Counted from the first letter of the stretch, positions 16,454 through 27,141 are shown. The stretch: 64,000 nt of DNA from Shewanella sediminis HAW-EB3 (GCF_000018025.1 NC_009831.1:1674001-1738000), one strand, 5' to 3'. Made by a program: numbers and translations. Notes: a model not told the origin generated them from the sequence alone.

Positions 16454-18199
16454 CTAGATGTGGCTGATATATTCGATTTGGGGCAAGATATCTTGCTTGA
16501 GTGACTGCTCATGGCTCATGAAGCGAATAAAAGCTGAGGGGAGAGTGAGTCCCTCAATCGCTTGCTGCCAGCAGGCTTGGAGCAGTGGATAATATCCCTC
16601 TTTTCCCGAAGCTGTGTAGGCCGATGACACACCAAAGTAGTGTTGCTCTCTGTCGACACTCTCCCACACCTCAGGCTCGTCTGCTGCACCGTCACTGCGT
16701 AATACTTCGAGTGACAAAATGCGCTGCCCCTGGGGCTTACGGCCGTCATAAAAATACTTTAAACCGTAAGTGTAGGGAAAGCTGCCTGCCCCCGTGCCAG
16801 TCACGCTGTTATTGGTTGCAGAGTTAATTGCTGATTCAATTGCCTCATATAGGTGTTGCCCTCTTATCTGATATTTAACCAGGGAGAGCTCGAATGGCAG
16901 CAGACGCCCGGCAACATCGGCAACTGTGAGTTCCCCTTTATTAAGAGACTGTCGAACGCCCCCGGCATTGTGAAGGGCAAAATCGACTCTGGGATACATG
17001 AGTTTCGCTTCATGATAGATACTCTTACACACCAAAGGGGCTATTTCACTTCCATGTGGAAGGGATTTACTGGGTAACCGGGTATGAACCAGGTTTCGGG
17101 GAATAAAGCCCAGCACCTGTTTCTCGAGTGCTTCAATGGCTGGGCGGTATTGAGCGTTGATCACTTGTGTGACCAAAGCATCCTCTTTGTCCCCACGGAT
17201 CCCTGGATGACTGCTCAGGTAGGCTCTGATCGCATCGTAATCTGAAGGTGTAATGCCGTGCTTAGATTCGAGAATAAACTGATCATCGAGCATGAAGTAG
17301 TTATGACCATCGAGTGAGATAACCTGTCCGCTCTCACTGAATTCTATGTCCGCAATACCAATTGTTTCGGCGTGCTTTCCGGCATGTAGAATGGCTGTAT
17401 TATTGACTCTGACTCCATAGGAAGTCGAGCTTAGACCTAAGGCTTTAAACTCACCTTGCAATGTATGTGTGTGGCCGCCAACGATAAGGCTGATACCGTC
17501 AACCTGCTCGGCTAAAATCTTATCCTGATTGAATCCGAGGTGACTAAGGACCAGAATATGGTCTATGCCTTGTGTCTTGAGATGCGCTACTGTATTTCGA
17601 GTCGTTTCGATGGCATTGATAAAAATCATGTCGGGATCGGGACGCGCTATCTCGGCCATCTGATCCAAAGTGATCCCAATAATGGCAACTTGCTTATCTT
17701 TTAGCGGTTTAATCAGAACTTTTGCTCTGCCGTTGGCATCATCATAATCCAATAGCCGCTTATGTCCTTTGATAGGGGAGGGCTTATCTGACGCTTCCTG
17801 GCTCATATCCATATTTCCGGCCAGCAGCGGAAATGATATATCGTTAAGAAACGCTAAGATAGGTGCACTGCCATCATCGACTTCATGGTTGCCCAGCACC
17901 ATAGCATCGGGTTGTAGCAGATTGAGCAGGTGTGCGTTGGCCACTCCCTTAAAATGGTTAAAATAGAGAGTGCCTTGAAAGCTATCACCGGCATGAAGAA
18001 AGAGAAACTCTTGCCCGGCCGATGCCGCTTCCTCTCTTGCCTTTGTTAGCTGATATTGAATTCTTGCGTAGCCGCCACTGTGGCTATAGATGTCATAAGA
18101 CTTTCCCTGGGTATCGACAGAAAAATGCACCCGACTCGAATCGAAATGGGAGTGTGTGTCGTTGATATGGGCGAGCTTAAGCGTGTATCTGTGGGGCAT
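16454..18199 (-). CDS. 5'-nucleotidase/UshA-like metallophosphoesterase
   Basis: The 581-residue protein has an N-terminal calcineurin-like phosphoesterase domain with H-I-N-D-T-H-S-H-F (about 11-19), H-A-G-D-S-F-Q-G, G-N-H-E-V-D-D-G and V-G-G-H-T-H-T-L, and a C-terminal 5'-nucleotidase domain (H-N-A-G-G-V-R-Q, G-A-G-S-F-P-Y-T-Y-G-L-K-Y). Homologues hydrolyse nucleotides or nucleotide sugars, usually in the periplasm. No signal peptide is visible at this start (M-P-H-R-Y-T-L-K-L-A-H-I-N-D), so a cytoplasmic location or an unusual start is possible. Confidence 0.88.
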   Translation of the reverse strand: MPHRYTLKLAHINDTHSHFDSSRVHFSVDTQGKSYDIYSHSGGYARIQYQLTKAREEAASAGQEFLFLHAGDSFQGTLYFNHFKGVANAHLLNLLQPDAMVLGNHEVDDGSAPILAFLNDISFPLLAGNMDMSQEASDKPSPIKGHKRLLDYDDANGRAKVLIKPLKDKQVAIIGITLDQMAEIARPDPDMIFINAIETTRNTVAHLKTQGIDHILVLSHLGFNQDKILAEQVDGISLIVGGHTHTLQGEFKALGLSSTSYGVRVNNTAILHAGKHAETIGIADIEFSESGQVISLDGHNYFMLDDQFILESKHGITPSDYDAIRAYLSSHPGIRGDKEDALVTQVINAQYRPAIEALEKQVLGFIPRNLVHTRLPSKSLPHGSEIAPLVCKSIYHEAKLMYPRVDFALHNAGGVRQSLNKGELTVADVAGRLLPFELSLVKYQIRGQHLYEAIESAINSATNNSVTGTGAGSFPYTYGLKYFYDGRKPQGQRILSLEVLRSDGAADEPEVWESVDREQHYFGVSSAYTASGKEGYYPLLQACWQQAIEGLTLPSAFIRFMSHEQSLKQDILPQIEYISHI

Positions 18200-18380
18200 C
18201 TAATGGCAATCCGTATAAAAGTCTGAGCAGGGTTCGAGAGTCAAAGCAGTTATGAATATGGGTATATAATCCCGATTAAACAGTGCTTTGTGGCAATAAA
18301 GCTGGTGGAGCGTCAGGCTGGGTCAACTAAGCAGATAAGCTCTTCAATCGGGCGAAGATTATATCGACAGAAAAGTAAAA

Positions 18381-18404
18381 GGGAAACCTGAGTTTCCCTT
18401 TTTT
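18381..18404. terminator. Terminator of the DUF21-CBS gene
   Basis: The stem GGGAAAC / GTTTCCC with loop CTGA has T-rich tracts on both sides (TTTTTTA on the plus strand, CCTTTTAC on the minus strand). The only gene ending into it is the minus-strand DUF21-CBS gene. Confidence 0.75.
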
Positions 18405-18486
18405 ATCGCAACCCTGACATAAGTCCGAATTTACCTATGACATATGTGCAGTGGTTGCAGGCTCAGGTCACCTAGATTATCCGATA

Positions 18487-19569
18487 TTAAGGTTTTGGCG
18501 TCTCGATGTAAGATTCAAACTCGCCATCATCGGAGAGGCGGATCCCCTTGTCCTTCATGCGCTTTTCCCATAACTTGTGGGCTAATTGCTGCATGTCGGT
18601 GACGGGATCGTTGCTGTCGACGATCTCGAGACCCAAAAGGGATTCGACGATATCTTCCAATGTCACTATCCCTTCGCCGGTACCGTATTCGTTAACCACA
18701 ATAGCAATCTTGGTATTTCGCTTAATGAGCAGCTGAAACAAAGGCAGAATTTTCGCGGTTTCGGGAACAACGACCAAACTGCGCTTCAATTCACAGATTG
18801 GGGCTTGAGGGGTTTTTCGTTCGGCAAGCAAGATATCATTACGGTTGATGTAACCGATGATATCATCGGGGTCTTTATCGTAAATGGGTATACGAGAAAA
18901 TGGCGTGCCCTTGTGCTTGAGGGCAAACTCCTCCTGTGAAAGCGCTCCCGACAGGCTGAATATCACGGTTCTAGGCGTCATAATGGCACTAACCGGCATC
19001 TCTTTGACCGATAGCATCTGAGTCAAAATCAGTGATTCTTGTTCGTCGAGCTCTCCGGATTCATGTCCTATTTTCGCCATCGCACTCATCTCTTGACGAA
19101 TATACTGACCCTCATCTCCTTTTCCTAAGAGCTGAGTCACCTGTTGTGACATCCAGATTAGCGGCTTAGTGAGGCGCTCCATCCACAAGAGGGCGATTGA
19201 AACCGATGGCGCGAGTGAACGCCAATAGTTTGCACCTAATGTCTTAGGAATGATCTCAGAGAAAAACAGGATCAGGAACGTCAGGACACCGGAGAACACA
19301 CCGAGCATCTCATCACCAAATACCTTAGCGGCTTGAGCGCCCGCCACTGCTGCACCGACGGTGTGGGCAATAGTGTTTAGAGTGAGAATCGATACCAGTG
19401 GAGATTCGACATTATCTTTCTGCTTTCCGAGTCTCACGGCCGCTTCAGGATTTGAATGCGCCAAAGTTGCAACATAACTGGGAGTGACAGAGAGAAGGAC
19501 TGCTTCGAAAACGCTGCAAAGGAAGGATATCCCGATAGCAACGGCTACAATAACGATGAGGGTGATCAT
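18487..19569 (-). CDS. CNNM-type DUF21/CBS membrane protein (hemolysin-like)
   Basis: The 360-residue protein has a DUF21 membrane domain (about 1-175, several hydrophobic helices with F-F-S-E-I-I-P-K-T-L-G) and a CBS-pair (about 195-320, M-T-P-R-T-V-I-F and N-E-Y-G-T-G-E-G-I-V-T-L-E-D-I-V-E). The family includes CorC/YfjD proteins tied to magnesium or cobalt export and eukaryotic CNNM. The usual C-terminal transporter-associated domain is absent; the protein ends about 35 residues after the CBS pair. The gene is divergent from rlmN. Confidence 0.88.
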   Translation of the reverse strand: MITLIVIVAVAIGISFLCSVFEAVLLSVTPSYVATLAHSNPEAAVRLGKQKDNVESPLVSILTLNTIAHTVGAAVAGAQAAKVFGDEMLGVFSGVLTFLILFFSEIIPKTLGANYWRSLAPSVSIALLWMERLTKPLIWMSQQVTQLLGKGDEGQYIRQEMSAMAKIGHESGELDEQESLILTQMLSVKEMPVSAIMTPRTVIFSLSGALSQEEFALKHKGTPFSRIPIYDKDPDDIIGYINRNDILLAERKTPQAPICELKRSLVVVPETAKILPLFQLLIKRNTKIAIVVNEYGTGEGIVTLEDIVESLLGLEIVDSNDPVTDMQQLAHKLWEKRMKDKGIRLSDDGEFESYIETPKP

Positions 19570-19727
19570 TTATGGAATTACATTTACGGACCAATATTAG
19601 TCCAAGCCAATTCTACCATTAAGTATGCAGAAATGCTTGCGGCTAGTAAAAATTGCCTGGTGTCTGTATAATTTGCCGCCCCCCGTTGTGGGTATTAGGT
19701 CCGTATTTAGTGTTGAGGTTAGTCGAA

Positions 19728-20849
19728 ATGAGTGAAAAGAAGATCAATTTATTGGATCTTGACCGTAAAGGGTTAAGAGCATTATTCACAGAAATGGGTG
19801 AAAAGCCTTTCCGTGCCGATCAATTGATGAAGTGGATTTATCATTTTGGCGAGACTGATTTTGATGCGATGAACAATATCAATAAGGTGTTGCGAGCTAA
19901 GTTAAGTGCGCGATGTGAAGTGGTAGCGCCTGAAATTTCCAGTTACCAAAAGTCGGCTGATGGTACGATTAAGTTCGCAATCAACGTCGGTCAGGGCCAG
20001 GAAGTCGAAACTGTCTATATTCCAGAAGAAGATAGAGCAACTTTGTGTGTCTCTTCTCAGGTGGGTTGTGCACTGGAGTGTACTTTCTGTTCTACGGCGC
20101 AGCAGGGTTTTAACCGTAACTTAACCGTTTCCGAAATCATCGGTCAGGTTTGGCGAGTTGCCAATTTTATCGGTTTCCAAAAAGAGACAGGCGAAAGACC
20201 TATCACTAACGTAGTGATGATGGGCATGGGTGAGCCGTTGTTAAACTTAGCTAATGTTATACCTGCAATGGATATTATGCTCGACGATTTCGGCTTTAGC
20301 CTGTCTAAACGCCGTGTCACGGTATCGACATCGGGTGTCGTTCCTGCCCTCGACAAACTCGGTGATGCGCTCGATGTCGCTTTAGCCGTAAGTATTCACG
20401 CACCTAACGATGAACTGCGTGACGTCCTGGTCCCCGTCAATAAGAAATACCCGTTGGAAGAGTTTTTGGCCGGGATCCGTCGCTATATTGCCAAGTCCAA
20501 TGCTAACCGTGGCCGCGTTACGGTAGAGTATGTGATGTTAGACCATATCAATGACAGTACCGATCAGGCCCATGAACTGGCTAAATTGATGAAAGATACC
20601 CCATGTAAGATTAATCTGATCCCATTTAATCCTTATCCGGGCTCTCCATACGGTCGCTCTTCTAATTCACGCATCGATCGTTTCTCTAAAGTTCTGATGG
20701 AATATGGGCTTACCGTTATCGTAAGAAAAACCCGTGGAGACGATATTGATGCGGCTTGTGGACAGCTGGCAGGGGATATTCGCGATAGAACCAAGCGTTT
20801 AGCGAAAAAACGCATGCAAGATAGTCAGATTTCGGTCACAATAAACTAA
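19728..20849 (+). CDS. rlmN: Dual-specificity 23S rRNA/tRNA adenine C2-methyltransferase
   Basis: RlmN methylates C2 of adenosine 2503 in 23S rRNA and A37 of certain tRNAs by a radical-SAM mechanism. The iron-sulfur motif C-x3-C-x2-C is C114, C118 and C121 (C-A-L-E-C-T-F-C). The other catalytic features are visible: G-M-G-E-P-L-L-N and the C-terminal Cys in D-A-A-C-G-Q-L. The 373-residue start M-S-E-K-K-I-N-L at 19728 is preferred, with GAGG 8 nt upstream; the frame extended to 19653 is not supported. It opens the rlmN-pilW-rodZ-ispG block. Confidence 0.96.
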   Translation: MSEKKINLLDLDRKGLRALFTEMGEKPFRADQLMKWIYHFGETDFDAMNNINKVLRAKLSARCEVVAPEISSYQKSADGTIKFAINVGQGQEVETVYIPEEDRATLCVSSQVGCALECTFCSTAQQGFNRNLTVSEIIGQVWRVANFIGFQKETGERPITNVVMMGMGEPLLNLANVIPAMDIMLDDFGFSLSKRRVTVSTSGVVPALDKLGDALDVALAVSIHAPNDELRDVLVPVNKKYPLEEFLAGIRRYIAKSNANRGRVTVEYVMLDHINDSTDQAHELAKLMKDTPCKINLIPFNPYPGSPYGRSSNSRIDRFSKVLMEYGLTVIVRKTRGDDIDAACGQLAGDIRDRTKRLAKKRMQDSQISVTIN

Positions 20850-20882
20850 CTCTTTGTAATATGTAGATAGATAGGCTTGCCA

Positions 20883-21671
20883 ATGAAGCAAGGATTAACC
20901 CAAATTACAGCCCTTACCCTGATAGTCATGGGCTTGTTGAGTGGATGTGTATCAGAGCGTACCTATAGCGGCACAGATGTCCCCGTGGCCGAGAAGGAGT
21001 TTGATGGCGAGTCTGCTGCAAGACAGAGGGCGCAACTTGGATTAACCTATTTGCAAAAAGGCAACAGTCAGCAGGCTAAATACAACTTAGATAAGGCGGT
21101 CGAGTACGCACCTGACCTTGAGGCTGTGCATGTCTCGATGGCCTATTACTATCAGACTGTTGGCGAACTTGAAAATGCTGAGGCATCCTATCGCAAGGCG
21201 ATAAGAACCAGTGATGCTTCAGGCGATGCTATGAATAACTTTGGCGTTTTCTTGTGTCAGCAAGAGAAATATAAGCAGTCAGAGGAGATGTTCCTTAAAG
21301 CTGTGAGAATGCCTAAATATACTCGTTCAGCCTCGAGTTATGAGAACTTAGGCATCTGCAGCCGTAAAGCGGGTCAGTTAGATAAAGCGAAGAGATACTT
21401 TGCCACGGCCTTGAAGTACGATCCGCGTAGGCAGGTGACTTTAATTGAATTAACAGAGATTGACGTTGAAACTGGCGATTATCTCAATGCAAGGGCTCAA
21501 TTAGTACGTTATCATCGAGTTGTTGCTGAGTCCGCGGAGAGTTTGACGTTGGGAATAAAAATTGAGCAAGGCTTAAATGATCTAGATGCAGCCAGAAAAT
21601 TTGGCATTTTGCTTCTGGCAAAGTTTCCGGCATCCATAGAGGCTAAGCTGTATCGAGCAAGTATGCACTGA
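20883..21671 (+). CDS. pilW: Type IV pilus biogenesis/stability lipoprotein PilW (PilF)
   Basis: The protein is an outer-membrane lipoprotein with lipobox L-L-S-G-C (about 18-22) and TPR repeats (about 50-255, for example A-R-Q-R-A-Q-L-G-L-T-Y-L). PilF/PilW is the pilotin that helps the PilQ secretin reach and form multimers in the outer membrane. The ATG at 20883 is chosen over the TTG at 20877. It lies 33 bp after rlmN, and its stop overlaps the rodZ start (TGATG). Confidence 0.93.
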   Translation: MKQGLTQITALTLIVMGLLSGCVSERTYSGTDVPVAEKEFDGESAARQRAQLGLTYLQKGNSQQAKYNLDKAVEYAPDLEAVHVSMAYYYQTVGELENAEASYRKAIRTSDASGDAMNNFGVFLCQQEKYKQSEEMFLKAVRMPKYTRSASSYENLGICSRKAGQLDKAKRYFATALKYDPRRQVTLIELTEIDVETGDYLNARAQLVRYHRVVAESAESLTLGIKIEQGLNDLDAARKFGILLLAKFPASIEAKLYRASMH

Positions 21672-22603
21672 TGACTAAAAAAGAAATCGATATGCTCAAG
21701 GATGAAGCTGAGACTCATGTAGAAACGGATACTTCTGAACAAGAGGATTCGCTCGGATCACTATTAAAAGCTGCCCGTGAAAAACAGGGCGCGAGTGTTG
21801 CCGATATCGCAGGGCAACTGCACCTACGCCCTTGTATCGTTGAAGATATTGAGGCGGACAACTTCGGTGAAATAGCCTCGGCGACCTATGTTAAGGGCTA
21901 TGTAAAAAATTACGCTCGTATCGTTCAGGCCGATAAGAAAGCCATTCAAGCTTGCCTGGACAGGCAGTTACCTAAGGCTTCAGCGCCCGAGATGCAGAGC
22001 TTTTCCCGTAAAACGACACGTCAGGCCCGCGATGGCCGTTTGATGTTTGTGACCTATTTGATTGCCTTTATCTTATTGGCTCTGCTGGTGCTTTGGTGGG
22101 TACAAAAGTCTGACACCCTGTCCGATATCGATCTTTCAAAACCAACCGTTGAAGAGATGGCCGATTCTCAACTGACACAAGTCGAGGTTGCGTCGACGCT
22201 TGTCGAAGAGGGCGACCCCCTAACCGGTTTGCAAACAGACACTCATACTGCCACCGCTACAAAGACCCCGAGCGATAGAGAGAGCGAGAAAGGCGAACAA
22301 GCCGATGCCGTTGAGATGGAGAGTGTACCGACCAGCGTAGAAAAGGCGGTAACAAGACTGTCATCATTGAGTTTCGACCTAAATGGCGACTGTTGGATAA
22401 ACGTCAAAGACGCGAAGGGTGATACCTTAATTAATGATCTTAAGACTGCCGGCAGCCAGCTCAATGTTTCCGGAGTCGAACCATTTAAAATTACTCTGGG
22501 GGCCCCTCAGGCTGTAAGTATCAAATTAAATGGTGAGAAGGTAAGCCTGAGTGACTTTCCTAACGGGCGGGTGGCAAGGTTAACCTTGCCCATGGCGCAA
22601 TAA
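21671..22603 (+). CDS. rodZ: Cytoskeleton protein RodZ
   Basis: RodZ links the MreB cytoskeleton to the elongasome and supports rod shape. The 310-residue protein has an N-terminal HTH domain (about 25-95), a single membrane segment (about 120-140, L-M-F-V-T-Y-L-I-A-F-I-L-L-A-L-L-V-L-W-W) and a C-terminal DUF4115 domain (about 225-310). A negatively charged, low-complexity linker separates membrane and C-terminal parts. The start overlaps the pilW stop by one base. Confidence 0.94.
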   Translation: MTKKEIDMLKDEAETHVETDTSEQEDSLGSLLKAAREKQGASVADIAGQLHLRPCIVEDIEADNFGEIASATYVKGYVKNYARIVQADKKAIQACLDRQLPKASAPEMQSFSRKTTRQARDGRLMFVTYLIAFILLALLVLWWVQKSDTLSDIDLSKPTVEEMADSQLTQVEVASTLVEEGDPLTGLQTDTHTATATKTPSDRESEKGEQADAVEMESVPTSVEKAVTRLSSLSFDLNGDCWINVKDAKGDTLINDLKTAGSQLNVSGVEPFKITLGAPQAVSIKLNGEKVSLSDFPNGRVARLTLPMAQ

Positions 22604-22706
22604 GCACTCAGTTAAGCTTTGCGAAGAACAAGATTCTGTTGATGCTGTTTGTAGCCCTGTGGTTACCTGACAACTCAATGAAATAGACATATATAGAGTA
22701 AATAAG

Positions 22707-23822
22707 ATGTACAGCGAAAATCCAATCAAAAGACGAGCTTCAACCCGTATCTATGTAGGCGACGTGCCTATTGGAGACGGTGCCCCTATTGCGGTTCAGT
22801 CGATGACCAATACTCTCACGACAGATGTCGATGCAACTGTTGCACAAATCCGAGCATTAGAAAATGTGGGCGCGGATATTGTTCGGGTTTCAGTACCGAC
22901 CATGGATGCCGCCGAAGCGTTTAAGTTGATTAAGCAGCAGTCGAACATCCCTTTGATTGCAGACATTCACTTCGATTACCGCATCGCGCTTAAAGTTGCT
23001 GAATATGGCGTTGACTGCCTGCGTATCAACCCCGGTAATATTGGTAATGAAGAGCGGATCAGAAGCGTCGTCGAATGTGCCCGTGATAAAAATATTCCCA
23101 TTCGGATCGGTATCAATGGCGGTTCATTAGAAAAAGATCTGATGGATAAGTACAAAGAACCCACTCCCGAAGCCCTGCTCGAGTCGGCCATGCGTCATGT
23201 CGACATTCTGGATAGGTTGAACTTCGATCAGTTTAAGGTCAGTGTGAAGGCATCGGACGTGTTCCTCGCGGTTGAAGCATATCGCCTGCTTGCTAAACAG
23301 ATTGTACAGCCTCTGCATCTTGGGATCACCGAGGCGGGTGGCGCTCGCTCCGGCTCAGTTAAGTCAGCCGTGGGTCTGGGGATGCTATTAGCCGAAGGTA
23401 TCGGCGATACCCTGCGTGTCTCTCTGGCGGCCGATCCAGTTGAAGAGATCAAGGTTGGCTTCGATATATTGAAATCACTGAGAATTCGTTCTCGCGGCAT
23501 CAATTTTATCGCCTGTCCATCGTGTTCTCGCCAAGAATTTGATGTGATTAGTACGGTCAATGAGCTCGAACGCCGTTTAGAAGATATCGTGACACCAATG
23601 GATGTTTCTATTATCGGTTGCGTCGTGAACGGTCCCGGTGAGGCATTAGTCTCTGATATCGGACTTACCGGTGGCGCTCGTAAGAGTGGCTATTTTGATG
23701 ACGGCGTCAGACAGAAAGAGCGTTTCGATAATGATAATATTGTCGACTCTCTTGAGGCTAAGATCAGAGCCAAGGCATCAATAATCAATGGGCGTATTCC
23801 TGCTCAAGATATAAATAAGTAA
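22707..23822 (+). CDS. ispG: 4-hydroxy-3-methylbut-2-en-1-yl diphosphate synthase
   Basis: IspG (GcpE) converts MEcPP to HMBPP in the MEP isoprenoid pathway, using a 4Fe-4S cluster. The 371-residue protein has the C-terminal cluster motif C-P-S-C-S-R and the later Cys of G-C-V-V-N-G-P-G-E. The N-terminal TIM barrel starts S-M-T-N-T-L-T-T-D. It is the usual one-domain bacterial form and follows rodZ by 103 bp. Confidence 0.96.
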   Translation: MYSENPIKRRASTRIYVGDVPIGDGAPIAVQSMTNTLTTDVDATVAQIRALENVGADIVRVSVPTMDAAEAFKLIKQQSNIPLIADIHFDYRIALKVAEYGVDCLRINPGNIGNEERIRSVVECARDKNIPIRIGINGGSLEKDLMDKYKEPTPEALLESAMRHVDILDRLNFDQFKVSVKASDVFLAVEAYRLLAKQIVQPLHLGITEAGGARSGSVKSAVGLGMLLAEGIGDTLRVSLAADPVEEIKVGFDILKSLRIRSRGINFIACPSCSRQEFDVISTVNELERRLEDIVTPMDVSIIGCVVNGPGEALVSDIGLTGGARKSGYFDDGVRQKERFDNDNIVDSLEAKIRAKASIINGRIPAQDINK

Positions 23823-23917
23823 TTAACACACACATATGAGACGGTTGGCTAAATGCCGGCACGGTACTCTATTGTGCCTGTTAACTGAGTTTAAACTCAT
23901 TTTTACGTTTAGTAATG

Positions 23918-23950
23918 AAGCGCCAGGGGATATACTGCGGGGCGCTTTTA
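23918..23950 (+). terminator. Possible terminator between ispG and hisS
   Basis: AAGCGCC (23918-23924) pairs with GGCGCTT (23941-23947), followed by TTAATTTT. A separate 14-bp perfect palindrome, TGAGTTTAAACTCA, followed by TTTTTA lies at 23886-23899. Either may partly separate ispG and hisS transcription. Confidence 0.5.
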
Positions 23951-23981
23951 ATTTTATAGCAATTTCGGACGAGTCTTTATC

Positions 23982-25256
23982 GTGGCAAAACAGATCCAAG
24001 CGATTCGCGGAATGAATGACATTCTGCCTACCCAAAGCCCTCTATGGCAAAAACTAGAAACCGTACTGAGAGAAACTGTCAGTGCTTACGGCTATAGTGA
24101 AATCCGTACTCCAATCGTAGAGAGTACAGACCTTTTTAAACGTTCAATCGGTGAAGTTACTGATATCGTTGAAAAAGAGATGTATACCTTCGATGACAGA
24201 AACGGTGACAGCTTAACACTCCGCCCCGAAGGTACTGCTTCGACGGTACGTGCGGGTAACGAGCATGGCTTGTTATATAACCAAGAGCAGCGTCTTTGGT
24301 ACATGGGTCCCATGTTTAGACATGAACGTCCACAAAAGGGTCGTTACCGTCAATTTAATCAGTTCGGTGTTGAAGTCTATGGCATAGGTAGTGCAGACGT
24401 CGATGCTGAAGTCTTGATGTTGTCGCACCGCCTATGGGAAAAGTTAGGCATAACCGAGCATGTGACCTTAGAGTTGAACACACTAGGCGACCCGGCTGAG
24501 CGTGCGGCCTATCGTGACGCGCTTATCGCTTATCTTGAGCAGTTTAAAGAACAGCTCGATGAAGAAAGTCAGCGCCGTATGTATACCAACCCACTGCGCG
24601 TTCTCGATACTAAAAATCCTGATGTACAGGCCCTGTTAACCGATGCGCCTGAGCTGATGGAGTATCTTGGTGAAGAGACCCGTGCACATTTTTCACATTT
24701 ATGTGAACTCTTAGACGCCGTTGGTATCAAATACGTGATTAATCCACGTTTGGTTCGTGGTTTAGATTACTATAATCGCACCGTTTTCGAGTGGGTGACA
24801 TCGAGCCTGGGCGCTCAAGGTACTGTACTGGCAGGCGGACGTTACGATGGCCTGGTTGAGCAATTGGGAGGTAAGAATACTCCTGCCGTTGGTTTCGCCA
24901 TGGGACTCGAGCGTATCGTGTTGATGCTTGAAACACTCGAATTAACCAAAGACATCCCTGCTACTGTCGATGTTTATGTCACTGCTATGGGCGATGCGAG
25001 TAAGATTGAAGCGATTAAGATTGCCCAGTCACTGAGAAGTGAACTGCCTCATCTGAGGGTGATGAGTCATTGTGGTGGTGGAAACTTCAAGAAGCAGATG
25101 AAACGTGCAGATAAGAGTGGTGCGCAAGTGGCCTTAGTGATTGGTGAAGATGAACTTGCCAATAATCAGGTTGCCGTTAAATATCTGCGTGAGAAAAAAG
25201 AACAAGAATTAGTTGCCCGCGATGCTTTGGCAACTTATATTGCAGAACTGATTTAG
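23982..25256 (+). CDS. hisS: Histidyl-tRNA synthetase
   Basis: HisRS charges tRNA-His. The 424-residue class II synthetase shows motif 2 ([17 protein letters not shown]), the histidine-specific [15 protein letters not shown], motif 3 (G-F-A-M-G-L-E-R) and a C-terminal anticodon-binding domain. The start is the GTG at 23982. yfgM follows 13 bp downstream. Confidence 0.96.
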   Translation: MAKQIQAIRGMNDILPTQSPLWQKLETVLRETVSAYGYSEIRTPIVESTDLFKRSIGEVTDIVEKEMYTFDDRNGDSLTLRPEGTASTVRAGNEHGLLYNQEQRLWYMGPMFRHERPQKGRYRQFNQFGVEVYGIGSADVDAEVLMLSHRLWEKLGITEHVTLELNTLGDPAERAAYRDALIAYLEQFKEQLDEESQRRMYTNPLRVLDTKNPDVQALLTDAPELMEYLGEETRAHFSHLCELLDAVGIKYVINPRLVRGLDYYNRTVFEWVTSSLGAQGTVLAGGRYDGLVEQLGGKNTPAVGFAMGLERIVLMLETLELTKDIPATVDVYVTAMGDASKIEAIKIAQSLRSELPHLRVMSHCGGGNFKKQMKRADKSGAQVALVIGEDELANNQVAVKYLREKKEQELVARDALATYIAELI

Positions 25257-25269
25257 AGAGGAAGAATAC

Positions 25270-25890
25270 GTGGAAATTTATAGCACAGAAGAACAACAAG
25301 TAGATGCTATCAAACAGTTCTGGAAAGATTATGGCACATCCATAGTCGTAGGTGCTGTGGTCGGTCTTGGCGGTTTATTCGGTTGGAACTATTACTCAGA
25401 ATACAAGGTGGCAAAAGCCGAGTCGGCTTCTGAAGCATTTCAGGCCATGAGTGGCAGTGCAACTTCAGATGCCGCTATGCTGAGTGCGGCTGAAAACTTC
25501 GCTAAAGATCATAGCCAGAAAGGTTATCAATCACTGTTATCACTTATCGTTGCGAAAGCGGCGGTTGAGTCTGGCGATCTGGACAAGGCTGAAGCGGCGC
25601 TGAAAAGCGTGATCGGATCGGCACCCGATGCCAGTTTAGTTATGGTCGCGACGATGCGTTTAGCTCGTGTTCAAGCCGAACAGGGGCAGGTCGCGACAGC
25701 GATCACGACTCTTGAGCAAGTTTCAGACCCTGCATTTATCGCTCAAAAAGAAGAACTTAAAGGTGATTTCCTGGTTCGTAAAGGTGAAGCCGAGCTAGCC
25801 AAAGCCGCTTATCAAGCTGCAGTAGATAATGGTGGGGCGACATCAAGCCCTGCTTTACAGATGAAGCTAGATAATTTAAATAAGGCATAA
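25270..25890 (+). CDS. yfgM: YfgM family inner membrane TPR-like protein
   Basis: The 206-residue protein has a short cytoplasmic start, one membrane segment (about 23-42, I-V-V-G-A-V-V-G-L-G-G-L-F-G-W) and a periplasmic TPR-like domain. E. coli YfgM associates with PpiD and the Sec translocon and assists periplasmic chaperoning. The start is the GTG at 25270, preceded by AGAGGAAG. It lies between hisS and bamB as in enterobacteria. Confidence 0.92.
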   Translation: MEIYSTEEQQVDAIKQFWKDYGTSIVVGAVVGLGGLFGWNYYSEYKVAKAESASEAFQAMSGSATSDAAMLSAAENFAKDHSQKGYQSLLSLIVAKAAVESGDLDKAEAALKSVIGSAPDASLVMVATMRLARVQAEQGQVATAITTLEQVSDPAFIAQKEELKGDFLVRKGEAELAKAAYQAAVDNGGATSSPALQMKLDNLNKA

Positions 25891-25901
25891 GGAAACGGCC
25901 C

Positions 25902-27089
25902 ATGAAGTCTTGGTGCAAAACATTGCTCGCATGTGGATTGAGCTTGGGGCTGTTATCGGCCTGTTCGTCCAGTGATGTAGAAGAAGAGCCGATTAGTCCT
26001 TTGCCTGAGATTGAGGCAAGTGTCTTTCCTGAGGTGAGTTGGAGTGCCTCTGTAGGTAATGGTGTGGGGGATTATTACTCGCGTCTTCGACCTGCCGTGC
26101 GTTACGACAAGTTATATGTCGCCGATAGATATGGTGAAGTCACCGCATTCGATGAGAAAACCGGTGAAAAAGTTTGGAGCCAGGATTTCAGTTCAGTATT
26201 TAAGGACAACATTCTTGCTAAGAACAAGGGGGCTAAATTAGCCTCCGGCGTTACGGCAGCCCGTAATAAGGTGTTTATCGGTGGAGAGAGTGGCATATTA
26301 GGTGCGCTCGATGCTGAAACGGGTGAGACTCTCTGGTCAGTTATCGCAGGTGGTGAGCTATTGTCGGCGCCATCCGTCGGTGAAGACCTTGTGGTCGTCA
26401 ACACCAGCTCGGGAACACTCGAAGCCTTTAATGTCGATGATGGTGAGAAACAGTGGGCTTACGAGTCTAAGCTACCGAATTTAACCTTGCGCGGTACCGG
26501 TTCAGCGAGTTATGAGTCTGGCGGTTTCTTTGTTGGCACGGCAGACGGCAAGATCGCGGTTGTCATCAAAAACAATGGTCAGGCGGCTTGGGAACAAGCG
26601 ATATATACGCCTAAGGGGGGTAATGAGTTTACCCGTATGGCCGATATCGATATGAAGCCATTGATCATAGGTGAAAACCTCTATGCCGTTAGTTTCAACG
26701 GTAACTTGGTCTCTATGGAAGTGAGAACCGGACGCGTTGTATGGACTCGTAAATACTCGAGCTTCCATGAACTTGCAGACTCTGGCGTGAGCTTATTCCT
26801 CGTCGATGACCATAGCCGTATATACTCAGTCGATAGACGTAGTGGTTTAGAAAGCTGGAGCAATACCGAGTTAACTAACCGCAACTTAACATCGGCTGCG
26901 GTATTTAAAGATTATATTGTTGTCGGAGACTTCGAAGGTTACCTACACTTTATCAATAAGAGTACCGGCGCCTTGGTGGGTCGCATTCAGATCGATGGTT
27001 CAGGTTTATTTAGCCAGCCACTGGTCGAAGGTGATAACATCTATGTTCAGACTCGAGATGGTAAAGTTGCCAGAATAACGCTTCCGTAA
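25902..27089 (+). CDS. bamB: Outer membrane assembly lipoprotein BamB
   Basis: BamB is a periplasm-facing lipoprotein of the BAM complex, which inserts beta-barrel proteins into the outer membrane. The 395-residue protein has the lipobox L-L-S-A-C and an eight-bladed PQQ/WD-like propeller built from repeated G-x-x-x-A-x-D-x-x-T-G-x-x-x-W units. It lies 11 bp after yfgM and ends before a strong terminator. Confidence 0.95.
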   Translation: MKSWCKTLLACGLSLGLLSACSSSDVEEEPISPLPEIEASVFPEVSWSASVGNGVGDYYSRLRPAVRYDKLYVADRYGEVTAFDEKTGEKVWSQDFSSVFKDNILAKNKGAKLASGVTAARNKVFIGGESGILGALDAETGETLWSVIAGGELLSAPSVGEDLVVVNTSSGTLEAFNVDDGEKQWAYESKLPNLTLRGTGSASYESGGFFVGTADGKIAVVIKNNGQAAWEQAIYTPKGGNEFTRMADIDMKPLIIGENLYAVSFNGNLVSMEVRTGRVVWTRKYSSFHELADSGVSLFLVDDHSRIYSVDRRSGLESWSNTELTNRNLTSAAVFKDYIVVGDFEGYLHFINKSTGALVGRIQIDGSGLFSQPLVEGDNIYVQTRDGKVARITLP

Positions 27090-27110
27090 GCTTTAGCTGA
27101 ATAGATTTTT

Positions 27111-27141
27111 AGCCCCTGGAAGTTTGTTCCGGGGGCTTTTT
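27111..27141 (+). terminator. Terminator between bamB and der
   Basis: AGCCCCTGGAA pairs with TTCCGGGGGCT over an 11-bp stem (one G-T pair), loop GTTTG, followed by TTTT. It implies that der has at least partly separate transcription. Confidence 0.85.

Noticed and set aside
19653..19727. Longer rlmN start
   Set aside because: The added residues do not match the family and the ribosome binding site fits 19728.
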